Below, one piece after another: positions 46,400-55,375 of a stretch of DNA of 64,000 nucleotides; position 1 is the first letter of the stretch, and each line of letters begins with the position of its first letter. The position numbers and the translations under genes were made by a program. The DNA lies in the NCBI GenBank assembly GCA_003513555.1, contig DOPG01000178.1, forward strand, positions 15,517-79,516, read 5' to 3'. The notes beneath the pieces were generated by a model. It had not been told where the DNA came from, searched no databases, and saw only the letters and a program-made list of their open reading frames with translations. Source of the stretch: Rhodopirellula sp. (GTDB lineage Bacteria; Planctomycetota; Planctomycetia; Pirellulales; Pirellulaceae).

Positions 46400-47278
46400 A
46401 TGAGTGATGTTTCGGACCAAACCATGATTTTTGGGTGCGGCTACCTCGGTCGCCGCATAGCACGATTGGCAATCCTTGACGGAAATAGGGTGTGGGCAAC
46501 CACGCGTCAGAGGGACAAGCAGCAAGAACTTGCCAGCGAAGGAATTCAACCGATCGTGGCCGACTGGACAGATCGACGGACGCTAAAGCAACTGCCAGCC
46601 GTCAAACACCTTGTGATTTGTGTGAGTTATGACCGACGGAGTGCTCACAATCGCTATGAATCTCAGGTCGGCGGACTACGTAACCTTCTGCATGTGATCA
46701 GTCCTGAGACAAAGGTCTGCTACATCAGTACAACCGGCGTCTATCACCAACAAGGCGGTTGGTGGGTTGACGAAGCGAGTCCAACGCGGCCAAGTCGTGA
46801 TGGTGGACGCGCGCATCTGATGGCAGAATCACTGTTAAACCAAATGCGACCCAAGTCACCTTGGACAATTTTGCGACTTTCTGGCATCTACGGGCCCGGC
46901 AGAATACCGCGTGCTGCGGACGTGATTGCTGGAAGACCAATCGCCTCACCGCAACACGGTTTTCTGAATTTAATTCACGTCGATGATGCAGCTGAGGCAG
47001 TCTGCTCGGCTTTGCGAAGTCGCACACAGCGTTTGTACGTCGTCAGTGATGATCAACCCGTCGTCCGCTCGCGATTTTACGAGGAAATTGCCCTCCAAAC
47101 TGGCTCAAAACGACCCAAGTTTGTGACGCCAGACACCGGTTCACCGGTAATGATGAGGTCGGAGAGCAACAAACGGATCTGGAATCGCAGAATGAAACGC
47201 GATCTGCTGCCCAAACTTCAGTTTCCAACTTACCGAAACGGATTGGCTGACATCCTGTCGCCCAACAAGCAACGATGA
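46400..47278 (+). CDS. NAD(P)-dependent epimerase/SDR family protein
   Basis: This 292-residue protein has the Rossmann motif FGCGYLGRR (Gly12, Gly14, Gly17), an STTGVY active-site strand, and LRLSGIYGPGR. It is like extended SDRs of the YeeZ or nucleoside-diphosphate-sugar epimerase kind. The usual YxxxK is not clear, and the substrate is unknown. It is divergent from the HtrA gene. Confidence 0.78.
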   Translation: MSDVSDQTMIFGCGYLGRRIARLAILDGNRVWATTRQRDKQQELASEGIQPIVADWTDRRTLKQLPAVKHLVICVSYDRRSAHNRYESQVGGLRNLLHVISPETKVCYISTTGVYHQQGGWWVDEASPTRPSRDGGRAHLMAESLLNQMRPKSPWTILRLSGIYGPGRIPRAADVIAGRPIASPQHGFLNLIHVDDAAEAVCSALRSRTQRLYVVSDDQPVVRSRFYEEIALQTGSKRPKFVTPDTGSPVMMRSESNKRIWNRRMKRDLLPKLQFPTYRNGLADILSPNKQR

Positions 47279-47401
47279 CACCGACAACCCGCTAGCAAGG
47301 CAAAACGTGGAGAGGCTGGTCCTGATACCTGTGGGCTACAGGCTTGAAACCATCCAGCGTACAATGCCAAGCTATCCACTCCTATTTTTTTGACCAATCA
47401 T

Positions 47402-48193
47402 ATGCTCAGCCGTAAACCGATTTTTCCGGGAATTATCGAACTTAACTTCCAAGCTGGAGAAGTCCTCGGGTGTAATGTCTACCTCGTTTACGATGGTGAT
47501 GAGTGGATTTTGATCGACATTGGCTACGAAGAAACGGTCGAGGACTTTGTAGAAATCATCCGCCAAATCGATTTTCCTTTTTCTCGATGTAAAACTCTAG
47601 TTGCCACACACGCGGATGTGGACCACATCCAGGGACTCGCCAAAGCCAAGCAGTTACTGAAGACCTCAGTCACCGCTCACCCCAACGCAGTAGAACCACT
47701 GCAATCTGGCGATACGCTAATCACGCTGGCTGAAATCGCGGCTCAGGATTTGAAGATGGCGATGCCTGCAGTTGAAATCGAACACGAGGTCAATGATGGA
47801 GATGTCATCGAAGTCGGTTCGCTGAAGGTTGAGGTCTGGCACACTCCCGGTCACACCAACAGTCAATTGGCATTTCGGATCGGAGATGTACTACTCAGCG
47901 GCGACAACATCTACCGCGACGGTTGCATCGGGGCCATCGATGCACACCATGGAAGCGACATCAAAGCCTTTGTCTCATCACTCGAGCGAATCCGAGACAG
48001 CGATGTGAAGTGGTTGGCTCCCAGTCACGGTCCAATCTTTGCGAACGATCCAGATTTGCTTAACGCGACCATCGAAAGAGTTCGCGGATACTTGAAGATG
48101 GCGGACTTCGGTACGCTTGCCGAAAGCTGGCCACTTATGGACGAGTGGGATGAGGAAGTCGCCTCAGGGAAGCTCCCCGATGGCTTGTCGTAA
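47402..48193 (+). CDS. MBL-fold metallohydrolase
   Basis: This 263-residue metallo-beta-lactamase-fold protein has ATHADVDH (residues 68-75), where the usual THxHxDH has Asp72 in place of the second His. It then has WHTPGHTNS, SGDNIYRDG and PSHGPIF, which supply the other ligands. The change makes glyoxalase II-like chemistry uncertain, but two metals remain possible. I use ATG 47402; a TTG 12 bases earlier is the alternative. Confidence 0.8.
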   Translation: MLSRKPIFPGIIELNFQAGEVLGCNVYLVYDGDEWILIDIGYEETVEDFVEIIRQIDFPFSRCKTLVATHADVDHIQGLAKAKQLLKTSVTAHPNAVEPLQSGDTLITLAEIAAQDLKMAMPAVEIEHEVNDGDVIEVGSLKVEVWHTPGHTNSQLAFRIGDVLLSGDNIYRDGCIGAIDAHHGSDIKAFVSSLERIRDSDVKWLAPSHGPIFANDPDLLNATIERVRGYLKMADFGTLAESWPLMDEWDEEVASGKLPDGLS

Positions 48194-48442
48194 TAGTGCG
48201 GCTAGAGTTGGATCCACTTCTTCAAACGGGACCACAAACTTATAAGCCCAACTACTGATAACCTGTGGGGAAGACGCCGTAACACACCAGCATGCAAAGC
48301 CTTCTCTGAATTGATAACAACTTGCGCCGTACCGTTTGCAGGACCACGCTTTATTGATGGTGCCAGTAGCAACGTTTACAAGGACAATGACGAAGCTAAA
48401 TCCTTCGTGCTTCACGCAAGCCAGTTTATCTTGGCCTCCCAA
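48164..48442 (-). CDS. Possible small hypothetical protein (92 aa) or gene remnant
   Basis: This frame starts with TTG 48442, 8 bases after AGGA. The residues read plausibly (GFSFVIVLVNVATGTINKAW, WAYKFVVPFEEVDPTLAALL). It ends 30 bases inside the MBL gene, convergent. The frame stays open a further 37 codons upstream without a start codon, and a neighbouring frame also looks coding for about 35 codons (48510-48612), which suggests a decayed, frameshifted gene. Confidence 0.35.
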   Translation of the reverse strand: MGGQDKLACVKHEGFSFVIVLVNVATGTINKAWSCKRYGASCYQFREGFACWCVTASSPQVISSWAYKFVVPFEEVDPTLAALLRQAIGELP

Positions 48443-48669
48443 ACTCTTTTTCCTGCCATGCTGGGCTACTTTCTTGCGATCACAATGCCGCTGCTGGCCG
48501 TTTTTGATTAATATGGGTCGCTGAGCACTGGATGCTGCTCTGCTGGATACTGTTCAGTAAATTTGAAGACGGGCCCGAGATTCTCGCGTGACCCAATATC
48601 AACTCGCTGCGTTACGGATCATGATGCACGCGGCCGTTGAGACTCCTATTCCAGCCGACAAACGCGTTT
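48443..48669. other. Region upstream of the ROK gene with possible gene remnant
   Basis: The 227 bases contain minus-strand stretches that look coding in two frames (see the neighbouring entry) and the promoter area of the ROK-nagB operon. No intact gene. Confidence 0.3.
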
Positions 48670-49695
48670 ATGACCAGCGAGACGATCAACTGCTCAACGC
48701 TTCCAAGTACCCGAGACGACTTATTTCTCGGGATCGATGTGGGCGGAACGAATGTCAAATTAGGGCTCGTTGATGCCTCAGGGATCGTACATGCCAAGGC
48801 TGTATTGGCAACTCTTGATCTGGTGACCCCGGAACGAGTATGCAGCGCAGCAATCGCCTTTGCTGATCGAGTGTTATCATCTTCAGAGTGCAGCAAATTC
48901 CATTTAGCTGGTATTGGCTTGGCCGTTCCAGGTGTACTTGATTCACAGGAAGCAGTTCTCCGCGAAGTTGTGAACCTACCTGAATGGCGGGGAAAACGCC
49001 TGCAGGACATACTTGATCAGACAAGAGATCTGCCGAGCGTTGTTGTCAATGACGCAAATTCAGCAGCCTACGCCGAACACGCTTTGAGATCTCTGGGCAA
49101 CAAATCGCTCGCGCTGTTAACGCTTGGAACTGGGATTGGTTGCGGATTAGTCATGAAGGGTTTTCCTTACGGAGGGGACCATGGTTGCGCAGGCGAACTC
49201 GGGCACATTAAAATCAGATTTGGTAAAGATGCTCTTCCATGCACTTGTGGTAAGAAGGGGTGTCTCGAAGCTTACGCTGGATCAAAAGGCGTTATCCACC
49301 AGTTGCATTCGTTGGCAAAAATATCAAACAACGCTGAGGTTGAATCATTAACAGCAACAAATAGCATTACCCCGCTTGACATTACCGCACGCGCAAAACG
49401 CGGCTGTGGACTGTGCAACAAAGTGATTGACCAAACCGCTGAGTACTTAGGACAAGCGATTGGCCAGATGGCACAGGTGATCGATCCAGCAGTTGTTTTG
49501 CTGGGTGGAGCCATGACCTTCGGGGGCAGCGAATCCAAAGTAGGACAAAGATTTTTGGCGATCGTAAAGAGTACGATTATTGCCACAACTCTTGAAGAAG
49601 TCGGTAGTAATTTGCAAGTCGAATTTGCTTCACTCGGTAATGATGCCGGTGTCATTGGAGCAGCCATGGTCGCACAACAGGTAATTCCATCGTGA
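48670..49695 (+). CDS. ROK family sugar kinase (glucokinase or N-acetylglucosamine kinase)
   Basis: This 341-residue protein has the phosphate motif GIDVGGTNVK (residues 21-30), NDANSAAYAEH with the catalytic Asp, and the ROK zinc motif CTCGKKGCLEAYAG. The start at ATG 48670 gives a normal N-terminus; TTG 48637 is an alternative. Its stop overlaps the next start in GTGA, coupling it to a NagB/PIG-L fusion. The context favours an amino-sugar kinase, for example on GlcNAc, over a plain glucokinase, but the sequence alone cannot decide. Confidence 0.86.
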   Translation: MTSETINCSTLPSTRDDLFLGIDVGGTNVKLGLVDASGIVHAKAVLATLDLVTPERVCSAAIAFADRVLSSSECSKFHLAGIGLAVPGVLDSQEAVLREVVNLPEWRGKRLQDILDQTRDLPSVVVNDANSAAYAEHALRSLGNKSLALLTLGTGIGCGLVMKGFPYGGDHGCAGELGHIKIRFGKDALPCTCGKKGCLEAYAGSKGVIHQLHSLAKISNNAEVESLTATNSITPLDITARAKRGCGLCNKVIDQTAEYLGQAIGQMAQVIDPAVVLLGGAMTFGGSESKVGQRFLAIVKSTIIATTLEEVGSNLQVEFASLGNDAGVIGAAMVAQQVIPS

Positions 49696-51617
49696 TTGAA
49701 TTTCCCAATGAACGAATCCCTTGTCACGTCTTCAATCGTGCCTCTGAAGCCAGTGTCGCAGCAGCGAAAGAGATCGCAGAACTGGTAAGCAAAAAAGCAG
49801 CACAAGGACAAATGTGTGTGCTGGGACTGGTCGCTGGCTCTTCGCCTGTCAATGTTTACGATGAACTTGTACGCATGCATCGCAGTGGCAGAATTTCTTT
49901 TGCCAATGTCATCACTTTCAATCTTGGTGAATATTTTCCGATGCAACCTTTCGAGTTGCAGAGTATTTCCCGATTCATGCACGAGCATCTTTTCGATCTC
50001 GTTGACATCCAACCCAGTAACGTACACATCCCTGATGGAGCTATCCCAAAAGCAGATGTGGCCGACTACTGCCAGCAGTACGAACAATTGATCCGTGACT
50101 GTGGTGGTATCGACATCCAACTGCTTGGAATCAACCGAACCGGCCATATCGGATTGAATGAACCTGGCTCGGATCGAGCAACCAGAACGCGAATGATTAC
50201 GCTGGACAGAGTTACTCGAACAGATGCGGCCAGCGACTTTTTTGGCGCCGAGAATGTTCCTCGTCACGCAATAACGATGGGCGTGGGAACAATTCTGGAA
50301 GCCAAACGCATCATGCTACTCGCATTTGGTGAAGGTAAAGCCGACATCGTCGCCAAGACCGTCGAAGGCCACGCTAACACGACGATCCCAGCCACATTCC
50401 TACAAGACCACCCGGACACACGCTTTCTGCTCGATGAGTCTGCTGCTTCAAGCATGACTCGTTCACAAGCTCCATGGCTTCTAGGCGAGGTCAACTGGGA
50501 CTCTGAAACGACCAGACGGGCTGTAATTGATCTATCCCAGGCACTGGGCAAAGCCGTTCTGAAACTCACAGATGCGGACTACAACGAGCAGGGGTTGCAG
50601 GACCTACTGGCAGCTAATGGAAGTGCCTACGACATAAACCTGCGCGTCTTTCGTCACTTGCAGTCGACCATCACCGGTTGGCCTGGTGGCAAACCAGAGC
50701 ATGCAAAACAAGTGGGTGATCGTCCTGGCCATCGTGACGATATTTTTCCAAAACGCATCATCGTTTTCTCACCTCATCCAGACGACGATGTCATTTCGAT
50801 GGGTGGAACTTTGATCCGCCTGGTTGAGCAGGGACATGAGGTCCACATCGCCTATCAGACCTCTGGGAACATCGCCGTTTTTGATGAAGATGCGATTCGG
50901 TTTGCCGAGTTCGTCGAAGAATTTTGCAGTGAGTTTAAAATCCACGCAACGGGTTTGGCAGAGTTGGAATCTCACATCGATGAGTTTCTTCGCAAGAAAC
51001 AACCGGGCCAAGTCGACAGCGATCAAGTGCAGCGAATCAAAGGCCTAATTCGACGTGGTGAAGCCCGCGAAGGTGCACGCTGCTGTGGGGTCAAAGACGA
51101 ACACCTACACTTCCTGAACCTGCCATTTTACCAAACTGGCCGTGTTAAAAAGAGCCCCATATCGTCCGCCGATATCAATATCACATTGGACCTGCTGCGA
51201 GAAATCCAGCCTCACCAGATCTACGCTGCGGGCGACCTGTCTGATCCGCATGGAACACACCGCACATGCCTATCAGCAATCCTGCAATCCTGCAAACAGT
51301 GCGAACAGGATGCCTGGTATGAAAGCTGTGCCATATGGCTGTACCGTGGAGCTTGGCAGGAATGGCCTCCTCACCAGATCGAAATGGCTGTGCCGTTGAG
51401 TCCCAACGAAGTTGCAAGAAAGCGAGCCGCTATCTTCAAACACGAATCTCAAAAAGACCGTGCGCTATTCCCCGGATCCGACGTGCGGGAATTCTGGCAA
51501 CGAGCTGAACAACGCAACGCTGATACAGCGAGAAAATACGATGAACTCGGCCTTGCTGAATATGCTGCAATCGAAGGCTTTGTCCGCTGGGATGGACAAT
51601 CAGGCATCGAGCTTTAG
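49692..51617 (+). CDS. nagB: Glucosamine-6-phosphate deaminase/PIG-L deacetylase fusion
   Basis: Residues about 1-265 match the NagB fold and about 355-600 the PIG-L/LmbE deacetylase (SPHPDDDVISMGGTL, with His362 and the Asp pair; later DLSDPHGTH). The protein has 641 residues. In the NagB half, His152 and Glu157 of GHIGLNEPGS match His143 and Glu148 of E. coli NagB. The position of Asp72 is Gly79 (FNLGEYF) and that of Asp141 is Thr150. Fusions of this size are known in Bacteroidota and related groups. The start is GTG 49692, overlapping the ROK stop. Together the two genes could take GlcNAc to fructose-6-phosphate. Confidence 0.86.
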   Translation: MIEFPNERIPCHVFNRASEASVAAAKEIAELVSKKAAQGQMCVLGLVAGSSPVNVYDELVRMHRSGRISFANVITFNLGEYFPMQPFELQSISRFMHEHLFDLVDIQPSNVHIPDGAIPKADVADYCQQYEQLIRDCGGIDIQLLGINRTGHIGLNEPGSDRATRTRMITLDRVTRTDAASDFFGAENVPRHAITMGVGTILEAKRIMLLAFGEGKADIVAKTVEGHANTTIPATFLQDHPDTRFLLDESAASSMTRSQAPWLLGEVNWDSETTRRAVIDLSQALGKAVLKLTDADYNEQGLQDLLAANGSAYDINLRVFRHLQSTITGWPGGKPEHAKQVGDRPGHRDDIFPKRIIVFSPHPDDDVISMGGTLIRLVEQGHEVHIAYQTSGNIAVFDEDAIRFAEFVEEFCSEFKIHATGLAELESHIDEFLRKKQPGQVDSDQVQRIKGLIRRGEAREGARCCGVKDEHLHFLNLPFYQTGRVKKSPISSADINITLDLLREIQPHQIYAAGDLSDPHGTHRTCLSAILQSCKQCEQDAWYESCAIWLYRGAWQEWPPHQIEMAVPLSPNEVARKRAAIFKHESQKDRALFPGSDVREFWQRAEQRNADTARKYDELGLAEYAAIEGFVRWDGQSGIEL

Positions 51618-51681
51618 AGTGACGTATGGACGCCAGTACCAAGCACAGTAGAAGTCGATTACCCATCAGAAGGATCTTTTA

Positions 51682-54027
51682 ATGAAGTCCCTCACCCGAC
51701 GCATCACCCTTAAATTACTCGCTCTCGGAGCAGCGTGTCTGGGGCTGCCACGAACCGTACGTGGTGACGAGCAGACGTTGACCAGCGGCAGAGATCAGTT
51801 GACGAAATCCTCGGATCTTAATGCTACTGTGTCATGGTCCAAAACCCACAATCGGGTCTGGTTAAATCCCCGGATTTGGGCAAACCCAATGGAAGATTGG
51901 CGAGTACGGGCAGGGGCAGCAGAGTGCCAAACCACCGGAGGCAATCGGAATCTGCATCTCATCACGCATCAGTGGACAGATCCAACTGGTGCAGCTGAGA
52001 TGCGTGTCACGCTACAAAAAATCGGTGGCCAGGAAAAAGATGCAGGTGCAGGTTTTCGAATTGGTACCAAGAGCGAACTGAATGAATATCGCAGCAACTG
52101 CTTTGCAAGCGGTGGGATCAACGCCGGAGTGCTCGAGGGAAAACTCGTTCTGGCTCGCAATGCGGGCAGCAAGTCTATCGATCTGGATGATGAAACCAGG
52201 CTAACACTGACAGCCCGTGGAATGGGCACTCAAGTTGAACTCACCCTCACTGCTGAAACTCCGTCCGGAAAGAAACTGGATCAACTGACCGCAAGAGTTC
52301 AGTCCAAAGCTGTGCTTGGTAACGTGTCACTGGTCAACAATTTCGACGCCAAACTCAAAAAAGGGCAAGGCGGACGATACCGCTTCAAGGATTGGTCTGC
52401 CACGGGAAACGCTTTTACCATTGATGAGGCACGGCAATTCGGTCCAATCCTCTGGTCAATGTATTCCCTAAGTGACTCTCGTAGCCATGAAGGTTTCGTG
52501 CTCAAGATCAGTGCACTCACCGGGCCGCTGGGAAAACAGGATCATCAAAAGGTCGAATTGCAGGTCAAGGTCGAAGGTGATTGGAAGTCACTTGGCCATG
52601 CAGCCTTAGACACCGATGCTTGGACTGCGACATTCCGAGTTCCCAATTGGAATGAAAAGACTGCCACCCCATACCGATTGCTGTACCGGGAACTGAAGAC
52701 AGACGGCACACAGGAAGAATCAAGCTGGAATGGCATGATCAAAGCCAACCCGTCTGGGAGACCACTGAGAATAGGAGCGCTTACATGTCAGAATCACTAT
52801 GGATTCCCGTATGAACCTGTAGCCGAAAACATTGTCAGGCTTGACCCGGATCTGATTTACTTTTCCGGTGACCAACTCTATGAAAGCCATGGCGGCTATG
52901 GACTGATCCGTGACCCAGCTGAAGCTGCAATCCTGAACTATCTGCGAAAATACTATATGTTTGGATGGTCGTTCAGAGAGGCGATGCGTGACCGACCAAC
53001 GATCTGCATTGCAGATGATCATGATGTTTTCCAAGGTAACATCTGGGGAGAAGGTGGAGCCCCAATGGATGTCCAAACTGGCGGCGCTTCCTCCAATGGT
53101 GGATACCGGGAACCAGCCCGTATGGTCAACGTTGTACACAAGACAAACACGGCGCATCATCCGGATTTCCATGACCCTACACCTGTTCAGCAAGGCATCA
53201 GCGTCTACTACGGTGACATGGTGTACGGCGATGTGGGCTTTGCCATCCTGGGCGATCGGCAATTCAAAAGTGGCCCCCAGCATGTCGATACCGGCAGTGG
53301 CCGTGCCGATCACGTCAAAGACCCAAACTTCCAAACCTCTGTGTTAGATAAACAGGGCCTTCATCTACTTGGCTCGCGGCAAGAGTCATTTTTGGAAGAG
53401 TGGAGCAAAGACTGGCGCGGTCACAAGATGAAAATTCTCCTCAGCCAAACCGTATTCGCGGGAGTAGCAACCCACCACGGTAGATACGATGGCTATCTGA
53501 AAGCTGATCTCGACTCAGGAGGCTGGCCGCAAACACCGCGAGATCGTGCCATTGACATCCTTCGCGACTCCAAAGCTCTTCATATCAATGGAGACCAACA
53601 TCTGACCTCGTTATCGCAATATGGAGTCGATAAACAACGTGACAGCATGTGGTCGTTTTGCACACCAGCAATCGCCGCAGGCTACCCCCGTTGGTGGCGT
53701 CCGGATGAAGTTGGCATGCCGCACCAAAAACGCCCCTCTCATGGATTAGAAAATACCGGTGAATACCTCGACGGTTTCGGCAACATGATTTACGTTTACG
53801 CCGTTGGTAATCCAGAGGTCGGCACCAAGAAAAATCGCTACGAGAAGGCGCACCAAAAAGGTAGTGGCTTTGGGCTTGTGACGGTCGACACAGAGGAAAA
53901 AACATACCAGATCGACTGTTTCCGTTTTTTGATCGATGCCTCAGATGGAAAACTTGATAATCAATTTACTGGCTGGCCGGTGACCATCCGGCAACAGGAA
54001 AACGCTGGAGACAATATTATCGGATGA
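51682..54027 (+). CDS. PhoD-like alkaline phosphatase/phosphodiesterase
   Basis: This 781-residue secreted protein has a Tat-like leader (TRRITLKLLALGAACLGLP). A beta-rich N-terminal part (about 50-255) precedes a PhoD-like domain with CQNHYGFPY, YFSGDQLYE, ADDHDVFQGN, and HINGDQHLTS as metal-site segments. It probably hydrolyses phosphodiesters or phosphomonoesters outside the cell, using metals such as calcium and iron. It lies 64 bases after the NagB/PIG-L gene in the same direction and could share its transcript. Confidence 0.85.
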   Translation: MKSLTRRITLKLLALGAACLGLPRTVRGDEQTLTSGRDQLTKSSDLNATVSWSKTHNRVWLNPRIWANPMEDWRVRAGAAECQTTGGNRNLHLITHQWTDPTGAAEMRVTLQKIGGQEKDAGAGFRIGTKSELNEYRSNCFASGGINAGVLEGKLVLARNAGSKSIDLDDETRLTLTARGMGTQVELTLTAETPSGKKLDQLTARVQSKAVLGNVSLVNNFDAKLKKGQGGRYRFKDWSATGNAFTIDEARQFGPILWSMYSLSDSRSHEGFVLKISALTGPLGKQDHQKVELQVKVEGDWKSLGHAALDTDAWTATFRVPNWNEKTATPYRLLYRELKTDGTQEESSWNGMIKANPSGRPLRIGALTCQNHYGFPYEPVAENIVRLDPDLIYFSGDQLYESHGGYGLIRDPAEAAILNYLRKYYMFGWSFREAMRDRPTICIADDHDVFQGNIWGEGGAPMDVQTGGASSNGGYREPARMVNVVHKTNTAHHPDFHDPTPVQQGISVYYGDMVYGDVGFAILGDRQFKSGPQHVDTGSGRADHVKDPNFQTSVLDKQGLHLLGSRQESFLEEWSKDWRGHKMKILLSQTVFAGVATHHGRYDGYLKADLDSGGWPQTPRDRAIDILRDSKALHINGDQHLTSLSQYGVDKQRDSMWSFCTPAIAAGYPRWWRPDEVGMPHQKRPSHGLENTGEYLDGFGNMIYVYAVGNPEVGTKKNRYEKAHQKGSGFGLVTVDTEEKTYQIDCFRFLIDASDGKLDNQFTGWPVTIRQQENAGDNIIG

Positions 54028-54106
54028 ACAAAACCTTGAGCACCCTTACGCAAGATTGTCACGCTAAAAGCACGTTGCGGAACGACATTGACGTTAGATT
54101 TATAAA

Positions 54107-54715
54107 ATGACATTCACGAGTCATGTTATTGTTCTGCTGGCGAAGCTTTTTAGTGGGTTCACGGTGCGTTGGATTGATTGCCAACCAGACACCTGCCAAC
54201 GCATCTACTTCGCCAATCACACAAGCCACCTCGACGCTGTCGTGCTGTGGTCGGCATTGCCGCGTGAACTACGCAGAATCACCCGCCCTGTTGCCGCCAA
54301 GGACTACTGGTCGAAAGGTTGGCTTAAACCCCACATGGCAGAAAGCTTTAATGCCCTGCTTGTGGATCGCAAAGAAATCAAAGTCCACAAGAGCCCTATC
54401 GATATTATGCTGCAGCAAATGGGTGATGTGTATTCACTAATCATGTTCCCTGAGGGTGGTAGATCTTCTGGTGATGATGAGATGGGAAAATTCAAAAGTG
54501 GCTTATTCTACATGGCAAAGAAACGGCCCGACTTGGAATTGGTCCCTGTGTACATTGACAACGTCAATCGAATCCTACCCCGCGGAGAAGTCCTGCCAGT
54601 TCCCTTACTCAGTTGCATCACCATTGGGTCGCCAATTTTCTTAGAGACGGGTGAACCAAAAAACGATTTCCTTGCTCGAGCCCGGCAGGCTGTTCAGCAA
54701 TTAAAAGAGTGTTGA
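54107..54715 (+). CDS. plsC: 1-acylglycerol-3-phosphate acyltransferase (PlsC family)
   Basis: This 202-residue protein has the acyltransferase motif HTSHLD (His38 and Asp43) and FPEGGRSS in the second motif. The N-terminal segment is hydrophobic (about 4-20), so it is membrane-bound. It would acylate lysophosphatidic acid at sn-2 with acyl-ACP or acyl-CoA, or another lysolipid. It starts 79 bases after the PhoD gene and converges with the interrupted gene on the other strand. Confidence 0.86.
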   Translation: MTFTSHVIVLLAKLFSGFTVRWIDCQPDTCQRIYFANHTSHLDAVVLWSALPRELRRITRPVAAKDYWSKGWLKPHMAESFNALLVDRKEIKVHKSPIDIMLQQMGDVYSLIMFPEGGRSSGDDEMGKFKSGLFYMAKKRPDLELVPVYIDNVNRILPRGEVLPVPLLSCITIGSPIFLETGEPKNDFLARARQAVQQLKEC

Positions 54716-55227
54716 TCACACCGGTTCTGAACGTTCACATCGCGCAACAGATTCCACAACTGCTCTTCACGGAACTCGACTCGGCTACCTGAGCACAAGC
54801 CTTCAAGTTCAATAGCAACAGCAGCGTATTGGTCCGAAGCAGCTCTGATCAGAAATATGGCGTTGCGCCATTCAGTTTCCGATGCATGATCATCCATCAA
54901 CAGACGCTCATCGTTGCTTGGAGCAAGAATCATCAACGTCAGGCGATCGAGCTCGGCGGGAAAAAATCGCGATCGCAAACTGGCAATACACCAGCAAGTC
55001 GGTGGCAGATCTTATGGTAAAGGCTGTGGACTGGCTGTAGCTATGTTTACGGATCGAATACAGCTTCGATCCAAGCCCATAGAAATCATACCAGCCATAT
55101 CTGCCATACCCTTTGTGCCATGTAAATCGCGCACAGCTCGGCCGTTTGATGCAATGCTGACCATGAAAACAACAACACAATGAATCACTTCATATCGCTG
55201 TGGCCTCATTTTGAATAACAAAGCCAT
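54694..55227 (-). pseudogene. Hypothetical protein gene interrupted by an in-frame TAA
   Basis: From ATG 55227 (AGGA lies 10 bases upstream) the frame encodes 71 residues, including a hydrophobic leader-like stretch (VIHCVVVFMVSIASNG). It then meets TAA at 55012-55014, and continues in the same frame for 105 codons of coding-like sequence (RFFPAELDRLTLMILAPSN, ETEWRNAIFLIRAASDQY). The two halves join in one frame, so a single nonsense change is the simplest explanation. No family is recognised. It overlaps the plsC end by 22 bases. A sequencing error or real readthrough are alternatives. Confidence 0.5.
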
Positions 55228-55375
55228 CGTACAACAGTCCTATCAAATGCCGATCGGCCATAGAAAACCGGGTCAGACGTCAAGGAAAAGCCACGCTTAC
55301 CTCAGCACAGTGCACGCTCAAAATGATTCACGGCGACGAATGCGAATTCAAATCGCCACCACATCCAAACCCGAA

